A stretch of 9,945 nucleotides of DNA from an uncultured Eubacteriales bacterium (GTDB lineage: Bacteria; Bacillota; Clostridia; Oscillospirales; Oscillospiraceae), in the NCBI GenBank assembly GCA_900544945.1, contig UQXG01000081.1, positions 1-9,945 on the forward strand. Reading direction: 5' to 3'. A program made the translations under genes and the position numbers. Shown piece by piece: positions 1 to 6,662 of this stretch; the first letter of the stretch is position 1; each line of letters opens with the position of its first letter. A model generated the notes under the pieces. That model searched no databases, was not told the DNA's origin, and saw nothing but the letters and a program-made list of their open reading frames with translations.

Positions 1-56
1 AGACTGGGGGCAAAAGATCCGCTACCCAGCCGCAGACGATTTATTCAGAGTTTCCT

Positions 57-1925
57 TCACTCCACGGTCACGCTCTTTGCCAGATTTCTTGGCTTATCCA
101 CGTCCAGGCCCTTGGCTACGCTGACATAGTAGCCCAGCAGCTGCAAGGGCACCACCGCGAGACTGGCCGCAAAGTGCTCATCCACCCGGGGCACATAGAC
201 CGTAAAGTCCGCCCGATCCTCGGTTTCGTACTTGCCGTAGGTGGTCAGACCCATCAGGTAGGCTCCCCGGCTCTTGCACTCGACCATGTTGCTGACGGTC
301 TTCTCATAAAGGTCGCTCTGGGTCAGCACGCCGATGACCAGCGTGCCCGGCTCGATGAGGCTGATGGTTCCGTGCTTCAGTTCCCCCGCGGCGTAGGCCT
401 CGGAGTGGACATAGGAAATTTCCTTCAGCTTCAGGCTGCCCTCCAGACACACGGCGTAGTCCACGCCCCGGCCGATGAAGAACACGTCATGGGCACCGGA
501 ATATTTGGCGGCAAACCACTGAATACGCTCCTTGTCCTCCAGAACCCGCTCGATCTTTCCGGGGATGGTCTCCAGCTCGTTTAAGTAGTAAGTGTATTTT
601 TCGGCATCCATCGTGCCCCGCACCCGGCCGAATTCCACCGCCAGGCAGTACATGGCTGCCAGCTGGGCGCTGTAGGCCTTGGTGGTGGCCACGGAGATTT
701 CCGGCCCGGCCAGGGTGTAGAACACCTTGTCCGCCTCCCGGGCAATGCTGCTGCCCACCACGTTCACCACCGCCAGGGTGCGCAGTCCCTTCTCCTTGGC
801 CAGCCGCAGGGCGGCCAGGGTGTCCGCGGTCTCGCCGGACTGGCTGATGACGATGACCAGGGCGTTTTTATCCAGAGGAGGCTTGCGGTAGCGGAATTCC
901 GAGGCCAGCTCCACCCGGACGGGGACCCCCGTCAAATCTTCGATGATGTACTGGGAGGCCATGCCCACATGCCAGGCGGAGCCGCAGGCGGCGATGACGA
1001 TCTGGCTGGTTTCCTTCATTTCCTCCTCGGTAAGCCCCACCTCGGAAAAGTCGATGATCCCGTCATGAATGACGCTGTGCAGGGTATCCGCCACGGCCTT
1101 GGGCTGCTCGTGGATTTCCTTGATCATGAAATGCTCGTAGCCGGCCTTCTCTGCCGCCGCCGCATCCCACTCGATGGTACTCGGCTCCTTCTGAATCTCC
1201 TCGCCGTCCAGGTTGTAGAAGTGCGCCTGACCGGGCAGCAGCCGGGCAAATTCCAGGTTCCCCACATAGTACACCTGTCGGGTGTACTTCAGGATGGCGG
1301 GCACGTCCGAGGCCACAAAGGTCTCCCCGTCGGCAATGCCCACGATCATAGGGCTTTCCTTCCGGGCAATCCAGATTTCCCCGGGGTAATCCCGGAACAT
1401 CAGCTCCAGGGCATAGGAGCCCCGCACCCGCACCATGGTCTTGGCAATGGCATCGATGGGGCCGATGTTGTACTTCTTATAGTAGTAATCCACCAGCTTG
1501 ACCACCACCTCGGTGTCGGTCTGGCTGTAGAAGGTATAGCCCTTTTTCAGCAGTTTCTCCTTCAGCTCCTGGTAGTTTTCGATGATGCCGTTGTGAACCC
1601 CCACCACCTCGGATTCCACCGGGCCGGAACCGGAGCCGGTGCAGTTGCCGGAAACGTGGGGATGGGCGTTGGTCTGGGAGGGCACTCCGTGGGTGGCCCA
1701 GCGGGTGTGACCGATGCCGCAGGTGCCGGGCAGAGCCCGTCCCTCGTCGGTCATCTCCATGAGATTTTTCAGCCGACCGGTGGCCTTGACCACCTCCGCC
1801 AGCTTTTCCCCGTCCCGGACGGCCAGTCCGGCGGAATCATAGCCTCTGTATTCCAGCTTGCTCAGACCATCCAGGAGAATGGGAGCCGCCTGTTTTTGAC
1901 CGGTATAACCAACAATACCGCACAT
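57..1925 (-). CDS. glmS: Glutamine--fructose-6-phosphate aminotransferase (isomerizing)
   Basis: Cytosolic enzyme that makes glucosamine-6-phosphate from fructose-6-phosphate and glutamine, the entry step to UDP-GlcNAc and peptidoglycan. The 622-residue product has an N-terminal class II glutaminase domain (about 1-240) with Cys2 as nucleophile (MCGIVGYTG), YRGYDSAG (27-34), HTRWATHG (73-80) and HNGIIENY (111-118). Two SIS isomerase domains follow, with ACGSAWH (313-319), SQSGET (361-366), AGPEISVATTKAY (406-418), EGSLKLKEISY (495-505), and the C-terminal motif PRNLAKSVTVE. An in-frame GTG/ATG lies 9 codons upstream, but the start at 1925 is preferred: it puts Cys directly after Met, as catalysis requires, and AAAGAGG (1932-1938) sits 6 nt upstream. 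Residues about 91-106 form a GSGSG-containing loop longer than in the E. coli enzyme. The gene appears monocistronic on its 5' side. No terminator is visible in the 56 nt after the stop. Confidence 0.97.
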   Translation of the reverse strand: MCGIVGYTGQKQAAPILLDGLSKLEYRGYDSAGLAVRDGEKLAEVVKATGRLKNLMEMTDEGRALPGTCGIGHTRWATHGVPSQTNAHPHVSGNCTGSGSGPVESEVVGVHNGIIENYQELKEKLLKKGYTFYSQTDTEVVVKLVDYYYKKYNIGPIDAIAKTMVRVRGSYALELMFRDYPGEIWIARKESPMIVGIADGETFVASDVPAILKYTRQVYYVGNLEFARLLPGQAHFYNLDGEEIQKEPSTIEWDAAAAEKAGYEHFMIKEIHEQPKAVADTLHSVIHDGIIDFSEVGLTEEEMKETSQIVIAACGSAWHVGMASQYIIEDLTGVPVRVELASEFRYRKPPLDKNALVIVISQSGETADTLAALRLAKEKGLRTLAVVNVVGSSIAREADKVFYTLAGPEISVATTKAYSAQLAAMYCLAVEFGRVRGTMDAEKYTYYLNELETIPGKIERVLEDKERIQWFAAKYSGAHDVFFIGRGVDYAVCLEGSLKLKEISYVHSEAYAAGELKHGTISLIEPGTLVIGVLTQSDLYEKTVSNMVECKSRGAYLMGLTTYGKYETEDRADFTVYVPRVDEHFAASLAVVPLQLLGYYVSVAKGLDVDKPRNLAKSVTVE

Positions 1926-1931
1926 ATTCAG

Positions 1932-1938
1932 CCTCTTT
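1932..1938 (-). promoter_or_regulatory. glmS ribosome binding site (decides the start)
   Basis: On the minus strand AAAGAGG lies 6 nt before the ATG at 1925. It supports this start over the upstream in-frame GTG (1952) and ATG (1949), which would bury the catalytic Cys behind ten residues. Confidence 0.8.
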
Positions 1939-1979
1939 CCCGACGGCATCACGCCGCCGCAGTAAAGTCGTTACGAGAT

Positions 1980-2008
1980 ATTATAGCAGACGAAAATCGA
2001 TTTTGCAA
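1980..2008 (-). promoter_or_regulatory. glmS promoter, sigma-A type
   Basis: Reading the minus strand, the -35 is TTGCAA (2003-2008), the spacer is 17 bp and the -10 is a perfect TATAAT (1980-1985). Just upstream of the -35 is a run of seven A on the minus strand (2010-2016), which resembles an UP element. The predicted transcript start near 1973 leaves a leader of about 48 nt. That leader can form a small stem, GGCGGC pairing with GCCGTC (1942-1958), just ahead of the ribosome binding site. Confidence 0.85.
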
Positions 2009-2045
2009 CTTTTTTTGTTGGAAGATGCAAATTACGCAATAAACA

Positions 2046-2464
2046 TCATTGCGAACCAGTGAAAGGACTGGTGTTGCACCCCCCCTCAAGTGTCAGAACA
2101 CTTCCCAGTGGAGCGCAAAGCCCCCCTGTGTAAGGGGGGCAAAAGGCTCCCCTTGCTGATCAAGGGGAGCTGCCCCAGTGCGCACACTGGGGCTGAGGGG
2201 ATCAGAACTTCCATCTTTTTGTGTGCTCTCACTGACGCAGTTTTACAATCCCTCAGTCAAAAATCAGAGATTTTTGCCAGCAGTACATTGTGGTATGACT
2301 GCCACCGGCAGTCATGGTAATTTTGATTCGCTGCGCGGAGCACCACCCTTTACACAAGGGAGCCGGGGTGCTCCCGCACCAGTGCGTTTTTCAGGGCTGC
2401 TCGGAAGGTTTCGGAGGAAATCTTTGGAAAAACCCCACCAGCGCGTGCGCTGGTGGGGCAATGA
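2046..2464. repeat. Composite palindromic repeat region (stem-loop cluster)
   Basis: This spacer between glmS and pgcA has no credible gene and is almost entirely inverted repeats. Seen directly: ACCAGT/ACTGGT (2055-2072); GCCCCCCT/AGGGGGGC (2120-2140); GCTCCCCTTG/CAAGGGGAGC, a perfect 10-bp stem (2146-2170); GCCCCAGTG/CACTGGGGC (2172-2193); CAAAAATC/GATTTTTG (2258-2276); ATGACTGCC/GGCAGTCAT (2295-2315); GGAGCACC/GGTGCTCC with an inner CCCTT/AAGGG (2337-2374); and a 12-bp stem at 2433-2458. The whole block is bounded by TCATTGC (2046-2052) and its inverted copy GCAATGA (2458-2464). Two sub-units appear in opposite orientation: CTGAGGGGAT at 2193-2202 against ATCCCTCAG at 2248-2256, and TGTGTAA at 2127-2133 against TTACACA at 2350-2356. 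From memory, similar GC-rich palindromes are dispersed in Oscillospiraceae genomes. It encodes no transposase. Function is unknown. Confidence 0.75.
2428..2458 (-). terminator. Rho-independent terminator of the pgcA operon
   Basis: On the minus strand CCCCACCAGCGC (from 2458) pairs with GCGCTGGTGGGG over 12 bp, with at most a 2-4 nt loop, and is followed directly by TTTTT (2432 to 2428). It starts 42 nt after the pgcA stop codon. The same palindrome forms the right end of the composite repeat, so the repeat seems to supply the terminator. Confidence 0.85.
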
Positions 2465-2500
2465 CATGATAATCGTTACTTGCGCTTTTCGGCGGTGCTC

Positions 2501-4180
2501 TCAGCGAAGAAGGCCGTCCAGCTGGCGGGAAATGGCCGCCTCAAGGGTCTGAGCCTCCTCCCGGGTGGAAGCGCAGACGCTGATGTAGGTCTTCAGCTTC
2601 GGCTCTGTGCCCGAGGGGCGGACAACCACCGAGCAGTTTCCTTCCAGCAGATACTTGAGCACATCCGCCTTGGGCAGGCCGTCGAGGCCCGCACTGTAAT
2701 CCAGCACCTTTTGGACTTTCTTTCCGCCGAGGGTCGTACCCGCGGTCACGTCGGCGCGGAAGGAGGCCATCAATGCCTGCATTTTCCGGAAACCGGCGGA
2801 ACCGTCAAATTCATAGCTGTGCAGGGTGTTCAGGCAGTAGCCGTACTTTTGGTACAGCTGGCTCAGCTTTTCCCAGAGGGAGATTCCCCGGGTGGCATAA
2901 TAGCCGAACATTTCGCAGATCAGGAAGGCTCCGTCCACACCGTCCTTGTCCCGGACATAGCTGCCGGACAGATAGCCGTAGGATTCCTCAAAGCCGAAAA
3001 TATAGGAATCCGCCTTGCCCCGGCTTTCCAGCAAGCCAATCTGCTCGCCGATGTACTTAAAGCCCGTGAGAACGTTCACTGTCCTCACCCCGTAGTCCGC
3101 GGCGATCCGCTCGGCCAAATCCATGGTGACGATGGTCTTGACCATCAGCGGCTCTTCCGGCATTTTCCCGTGCTTTTTCCGCTGAGAGCAGATGTAGTCC
3201 AGCAGCAGAAGACCCGTTTCGTTGCCGGACAGCAGGGTAAACGCCCCCTTGTCGTCCTTCACGGCAATGCCCACCCGGTCACAGTCCGGGTCAGTAGCCA
3301 GCAGCAGGTCGGCATTGCACCGGCGGGCATACTCCATCCCCAAGGCCATGGCCTCCCGGATTTCCGGGTTGGGGTAGGGGCAGGTGGGGAAGTGACCGTC
3401 AGGCAGCCGCTGCTCCTCCACCACCGTCACGTTCCGGTAGCCGCACTCCGCCAGAATCCGGGTCACCGGCACATAGCCCGTGCCGTTGAGAGGGCTGTAG
3501 ACAATGGCCGCGTCCCGTCCGGCCTCTTCGCCGAAGAGCACGGACTGTCCCTTCACCGCCTCCAGAAAGACGGTGAGCACCTCGTCCGGGATGTACTGAA
3601 TGACGCCGTTTTCCAGGGAAGCGTCAAAATTCCCCCGGTTTACGTCGGCAAAAATATCCAGCTTCTCGATTTCCCCCAGCACCTCGGCAGCGGCCTGGCT
3701 CGTAATCTGGCAGCCGTCGGCTCCGTAGACCTTGTAGCCGTTATACTTGCTGGGATTGTGGGAAGCGGTTACCATAACACCCGCGTCGGCTCCCAGATAC
3801 CGGGTGGCGAAGGACACGGTAGGTACCGGATTCAGCCGGGGCCACAGCCGGACGCCCACCCCGGAGGCGGCGAACACCGCCGCCGCTGTCTTTGCGAACA
3901 CATCGGATTTCAGCCGGGAATCATAGCCGATGACCACCGTAGGGGCGGCAGCGTGTGTTTTCAGGTAGTTTGCCAGACCCTGGGAGGCCTTGGCCACGGT
4001 GTACACATTCATCCGGTTGGTTCCGGCGCCCAGAACGCCCCGCAGGCCTCCGGTGCCGAAAGCCAAGTCCCGGTAAAAAGCGTCCTCCACGGCCTTGTCG
4101 TCCATTTCCCGCAAGGCCTGTAAAAGTTCCGTATCCGTTACCTTTTCCAGCCAGCGGCTATATTCTTCTTTGTAATTCAT
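2501..4180 (-). CDS. pgcA: Alpha-phosphoglucomutase / phospho-sugar mutase (PgcA type)
   Basis: Interconverts glucose-1-phosphate and glucose-6-phosphate (alpha-D-phosphohexomutase superfamily), linking glycolysis to UDP-glucose, cell-surface polymer and glycogen synthesis in the cytosol. The 559-residue product is close to the usual length of Bacillus PgcA (about 565-580). Its N-terminus has the characteristic FGTGGLRGVLGAGTNRMN (41-58). The four superfamily loops are intact: catalytic phosphoserine Ser140 in TASHNP (138-143); Mg-binding DPDCDR (297-302); sugar-binding GFEESYG (396-402); and phosphate-binding RPSGTEPKLK (521-530). The start is fixed by a strong AGGAGG (4188-4193), 7 nt before ATG, which overlaps the stop of the preceding Nudix gene (11 nt between the reading frames). 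It is the last gene of the operon and is followed by a strong terminator. A phosphomannomutase activity cannot be excluded from sequence alone. Confidence 0.94.
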   Translation of the reverse strand: MNYKEEYSRWLEKVTDTELLQALREMDDKAVEDAFYRDLAFGTGGLRGVLGAGTNRMNVYTVAKASQGLANYLKTHAAAPTVVIGYDSRLKSDVFAKTAAAVFAASGVGVRLWPRLNPVPTVSFATRYLGADAGVMVTASHNPSKYNGYKVYGADGCQITSQAAAEVLGEIEKLDIFADVNRGNFDASLENGVIQYIPDEVLTVFLEAVKGQSVLFGEEAGRDAAIVYSPLNGTGYVPVTRILAECGYRNVTVVEEQRLPDGHFPTCPYPNPEIREAMALGMEYARRCNADLLLATDPDCDRVGIAVKDDKGAFTLLSGNETGLLLLDYICSQRKKHGKMPEEPLMVKTIVTMDLAERIAADYGVRTVNVLTGFKYIGEQIGLLESRGKADSYIFGFEESYGYLSGSYVRDKDGVDGAFLICEMFGYYATRGISLWEKLSQLYQKYGYCLNTLHSYEFDGSAGFRKMQALMASFRADVTAGTTLGGKKVQKVLDYSAGLDGLPKADVLKYLLEGNCSVVVRPSGTEPKLKTYISVCASTREEAQTLEAAISRQLDGLLR

Positions 4181-4191
4181 TCTCTTTCCTC

Positions 4192-4734
4192 CTATTTGCC
4201 AAGCAGCCGCGCCGCCCGCAAAATGCCGTTGGCAGAGCTATTGCAGCAAATTTCATTCGTCATCACCATGTCCACGGCTTTTTTTAGCGGCACGGCCTCC
4301 ACGGTGAGAATCTCCGTGGCATCCAGGTGTTGGCCCGCCACATGGCGGCAGTTCGTAGCCAGAAACAGGTGCATGTAGTTCGTCAGCTTCGCGGAGCTGT
4401 CGATGGTGGAACCCAGGTATTGCCAGTGTTCGGACACATAGCCCGTTTCCTCCAACAGCTCCCGCTTGGCAACCGCCAGAGCGTCCGTTTCTCCGGGCTC
4501 GAAGGCTCCGGCGGGAATCTCAATCAGCTCCCGGCCGTAGCAGTGCCGGTACTCCCGCTTGAGAAGCACATTGCCCTCTTCGTCCAGGGCAACAATGGCG
4601 GCGGCATCCCGGATGGTAACGGCGTAAAAGTCGTCCATCCGCTTCCCGTTGGGCAGGGAAACCGTGTCCTTTCGCACCTGCACCCAGGGAGTGTCCAAAA
4701 CCTGCTCGCTTTTTTCCGTTTTCCAGGCTTCCAT
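4192..4734 (-). CDS. Nudix hydrolase, ADP-ribose pyrophosphatase-like
   Basis: A 180-residue cytosolic hydrolase of nucleoside diphosphates linked to another moiety. The best family match is the ADP-sugar (ADP-ribose) pyrophosphatase type, judged from the N-terminal beta region with SLPNGKR (26-32), the KREYRH strand (59-64) and IEIPAGAFEPGE (71-82) leading into the Nudix box. The box runs from G76 to V100, with catalytic helix residues R91, E92, E95 and E96 in RELLEETGY. It has eight residues between E82 and R91, whereas the canonical GX5EX7REUXEEXGU has seven. The start ATG lies 3 nt after the stop of the preceding gene, and I see no Shine-Dalgarno in front of it (GATTTTTAGCCTATG), which suggests translational coupling. 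Substrate is unproven. An ADP-sugar substrate would fit beside phosphoglucomutase. Confidence 0.9.
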   Translation of the reverse strand: MEAWKTEKSEQVLDTPWVQVRKDTVSLPNGKRMDDFYAVTIRDAAAIVALDEEGNVLLKREYRHCYGRELIEIPAGAFEPGETDALAVAKRELLEETGYVSEHWQYLGSTIDSSAKLTNYMHLFLATNCRHVAGQHLDATEILTVEAVPLKKAVDMVMTNEICCNSSANGILRAARLLGK

Positions 4735-4737
4735 AGG

Positions 4738-5718
4738 CTAAAAATCCATATTGGCGTAGATTTTCTCCATCCGGTCATTGGGGAACCGCTCGTCCAGCAG
4801 GGTCTCCACCGCGCTGGAAGCCGGCTGACCGTGAACCCGCTCCGCCCACCGAGCCACGGCGGCCAGGGACACCAGGCTGTCGAAAATCAGGAACACCGTC
4901 ACCGCCACCGTAAGAATTTTCCCCAATTTGTTGGGCAGCTTCAGAATCAGCTGGGCCATTCTGGGATACAGATCCTTGATCCACAGCACCCCCAGAATGC
5001 CCCAGAACACGGAGTACAGCAGGCACACCCGGCCGTTCAGATTGAAGGGCATGTAGCTGTAGTCCCAGGAACGGGAGCCGAAGAGCACCTCCTGCCCCCA
5101 GGAACACAGGTACTCCACCACCGTGCCCACAAGCATACCGCCCAAGAAGGAAAGCCAGTTCCCCCGGTTCCGGAACCGGTACAGGCACACCGTCAGCGCC
5201 ACCGCGCCCGCGCCGTAGAGCAGGTTGAAGGGGCCATAGACCAGGCCGGAGCGGCTTTCGAGGTAGCCGTTGCGAATCAGGCACCAGCCCAGCTCCACCA
5301 CCACACCTGCGAAGCTTCCGAGAAAGCACACCAGCAGCAGCTTGTAAAGTCCCAGGCCTCTGGCAAAATGATCCCCTGCCATTTCCTCCAGGTCGATGGT
5401 GCCGTTGGCGGGAGCGGCGGAGATGAGACCCCGCTTTTTGCGCTGGTTGCGCATGTCCCGGCACCGGGCGGCCAGCTCGTCCGCAACGCTCAGAAGCCTT
5501 GCCCCGGCCTTGCCGATGCGCACGCCCATGTCCCTGAGCTCCCCTGCCAGCTTCTCCAGGCCGTCCAGGTCGTCGGTTTCGGGGATTTCCCGATAAATCT
5601 GCTGGACGTTTTCTTCCAGCCGCTGGGCTACGTCCCGGAATTCCTCCCCCAGCTGCTCCATCTGAGAAAAGCTCTGCATATCCCGGGACAGTTCTTTTTC
5701 TTCGGTTTTGTTTTCCAT
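4738..5718 (-). CDS. CmpB-family (putative ABC-transporter type IV) membrane protein
   Basis: A 326-residue inner-membrane protein. Residues 1 to about 118 are soluble and highly charged, with heptad-like stretches (about 13-90) compatible with a coiled coil. About five hydrophobic segments follow, near 124-146, 162-181, 188-206, 231-250 and 266-287. The core carries SGLVYGPFNLLYG (157-169), VEYLCSWGQEVLFG (201-214) and WDYSYMPFNLNGRVCL (218-233). I recognise these as the signature of the PF06541 family, named 'putative ABC-transporter type IV' / CmpB; its real function is not established and there is no ATPase gene nearby. The start has TGGGAG upstream and lies 1 nt after the stop of the siroheme protein gene, so the two are co-transcribed and probably coupled. 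The soluble N-terminal third is not part of the family core. Confidence 0.8.
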   Translation of the reverse strand: MENKTEEKELSRDMQSFSQMEQLGEEFRDVAQRLEENVQQIYREIPETDDLDGLEKLAGELRDMGVRIGKAGARLLSVADELAARCRDMRNQRKKRGLISAAPANGTIDLEEMAGDHFARGLGLYKLLLVCFLGSFAGVVVELGWCLIRNGYLESRSGLVYGPFNLLYGAGAVALTVCLYRFRNRGNWLSFLGGMLVGTVVEYLCSWGQEVLFGSRSWDYSYMPFNLNGRVCLLYSVFWGILGVLWIKDLYPRMAQLILKLPNKLGKILTVAVTVFLIFDSLVSLAAVARWAERVHGQPASSAVETLLDERFPNDRMEKIYANMDF

Positions 5719-5719
5719 C

Positions 5720-6610
5720 TTATTCTCCCAGAAGCTTTCCGCTTACATAGTCAAAGCCCAGCCGTGCCACCGTGTCGGCAAACCGCTCTCCGGCGATGCC
5801 TTCCTCCCGGAACAGGAGAATTGCCCGGTCGATCACCGTCATGACCTCCTCTTCCGTGGTGAACAGCCGGGGCAGGGGCCGACCGCAGGCGGTTTTCTTG
5901 CCCCAGCGGCCGCCGATGAGAATTTTGTAGCCCTCCCGGTATTCCTCCACCGCGCCGAAGGGGCACTTGCCCTTACACCGGCCGCAGTGATTGCAGGCAT
6001 CGGGGTCGATGGAAATCTTGCCGTCTTCCAGTTTGGCCGCGTGGATGGGGCAGTTCTTCTCAATCTGACATTGCTTGCAGCCCCGGCATTTTTCGGTGTC
6101 CGGCACCGGCACCCGCTGACCCACCACGCCCAGGTCGTTCAGGTCGGGCTTGACGCAGTTATTGGGGCAGCCGCCTACGGCAATCTTGAATTTATGGGGC
6201 AGGGGCATGTTATGGTAGCCCACATAGAACCGCTCGTGGATTTTCCCAGAAAGGGCATAGGTATCGATCAGGCCGTACTGGCAGGTGGTTCCCTTGCAGG
6301 AAACCACCGGGCGAACCAGCGCCCCGGTGCCGCCGGTGGTCAGACCGTAGGCGCTCAGAAAATCCATCAAAGGCTGGATGTTTTCATACCGGACGCCCTG
6401 AATCTCCATGGTCAGCCGGGTGGTCATGGCCACCTGACCGGAGCCGAACCGATCGGCGGCCTCGGCAATGGCCCGGTGCTCGTCGGTGGTGATTCGGCCG
6501 TTGCGGGTAATGACCCGGGCGTTGAACACATCGGGATACCGCTTGTCCCGCAAAAAGCCCAGACCCTTGACCCGCTTGATGTCCTCCGGGGACAGCTTTT
6601 TTTCTTCCAT
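5720..6610 (-). CDS. Siroheme/4Fe-4S sulfite or nitrite reductase-like protein with inserted ferredoxin domain
   Basis: A 296-residue cytosolic redox protein resembling the anaerobic sulfite reductase C subunit (AsrC) and other small nitrite/sulfite reductases. Residues about 10-90 form the ferredoxin-like half domain, with MTTRLTMEIQGV (62-73) where siroheme-contacting arginines usually lie. The siroheme-linked 4Fe-4S site is C105/C110 (SCKGTTCQYG) and C148/C152 (GGCPNNCVKP). A two-cluster ferredoxin insert follows: C175-x2-C178-x2-C181-x5-C187-P and C206-x2-C209-x2-C212-x3-C216-P. The first siroheme pair is C-x4-C, where sulfite reductases normally have C-x5-C. AAGGAG (6619-6624), 8 nt before ATG, fixes the start. 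This is the first gene of the operon. No asrA/asrB, ferredoxin partner, siroheme synthesis or sulfur gene is visible, so substrate (sulfite, nitrite or other) and electron donor are undetermined. Confidence 0.85.
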   Translation of the reverse strand: MEEKKLSPEDIKRVKGLGFLRDKRYPDVFNARVITRNGRITTDEHRAIAEAADRFGSGQVAMTTRLTMEIQGVRYENIQPLMDFLSAYGLTTGGTGALVRPVVSCKGTTCQYGLIDTYALSGKIHERFYVGYHNMPLPHKFKIAVGGCPNNCVKPDLNDLGVVGQRVPVPDTEKCRGCKQCQIEKNCPIHAAKLEDGKISIDPDACNHCGRCKGKCPFGAVEEYREGYKILIGGRWGKKTACGRPLPRLFTTEEEVMTVIDRAILLFREEGIAGERFADTVARLGFDYVSGKLLGE

Positions 6611-6630
6611 ATGGTTCTCTCCTTATTCTT

Positions 6631-6662
6631 GGGCAGCACCGCGCAATTGCACAGTGCTGCCC
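6631..6662 (-). promoter_or_regulatory. Leader stem-loop of the four-gene operon
   Basis: GGGCAGCAC (6631-6639) and GTGCTGCCC (6654-6662) form a perfect 9-bp stem with a 14-nt loop. It lies inside the predicted 5' leader, 6 nt from the AAGGAG ribosome binding site (6619-6624). An exact 10-bp direct repeat, CCTTATTCTT on the plus strand, flanks it at 6621-6630 and 6661-6670. It has no T-run right after it on the minus strand, so it is not a clear attenuator. It may stabilise mRNA, control translation, or be the footprint of a small palindromic insertion. Confidence 0.6.

Noticed and set aside
1..56. Terminator after glmS
   Set aside because: No stem with a T-run on the minus strand in the 56 bases available; it may lie outside the window.
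969..2042. Plus-strand open frame of 357 codons opposite glmS
   Set aside because: Antisense to glmS and running through its promoter; no domain resemblance.
1926..2045. glmS ribozyme
   Set aside because: The promoter is too close to the gene for the ribozyme, and I cannot find its conserved core.
2120..2374. CRISPR array
   Set aside because: The repeats are different palindromes without a constant repeat-spacer pattern, and no cas gene is present.
2090..2552. Short plus-strand frames inside the repeat region
   Set aside because: They read through stem-loops and the pgcA terminator, with no credible ribosome binding site or conserved sequence.
2480..4123. Plus-strand open frame of 547 codons opposite pgcA
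   Set aside because: Low-complexity His/Gln/Gly-rich translation with no family features. The minus-strand frame has all four phosphohexomutase motifs.
4327..5844. Plus-strand open frame of 505 codons opposite the Nudix and CmpB genes
   Set aside because: Antisense shadow across two well-supported genes, His/Gln/Pro-rich, no family features.
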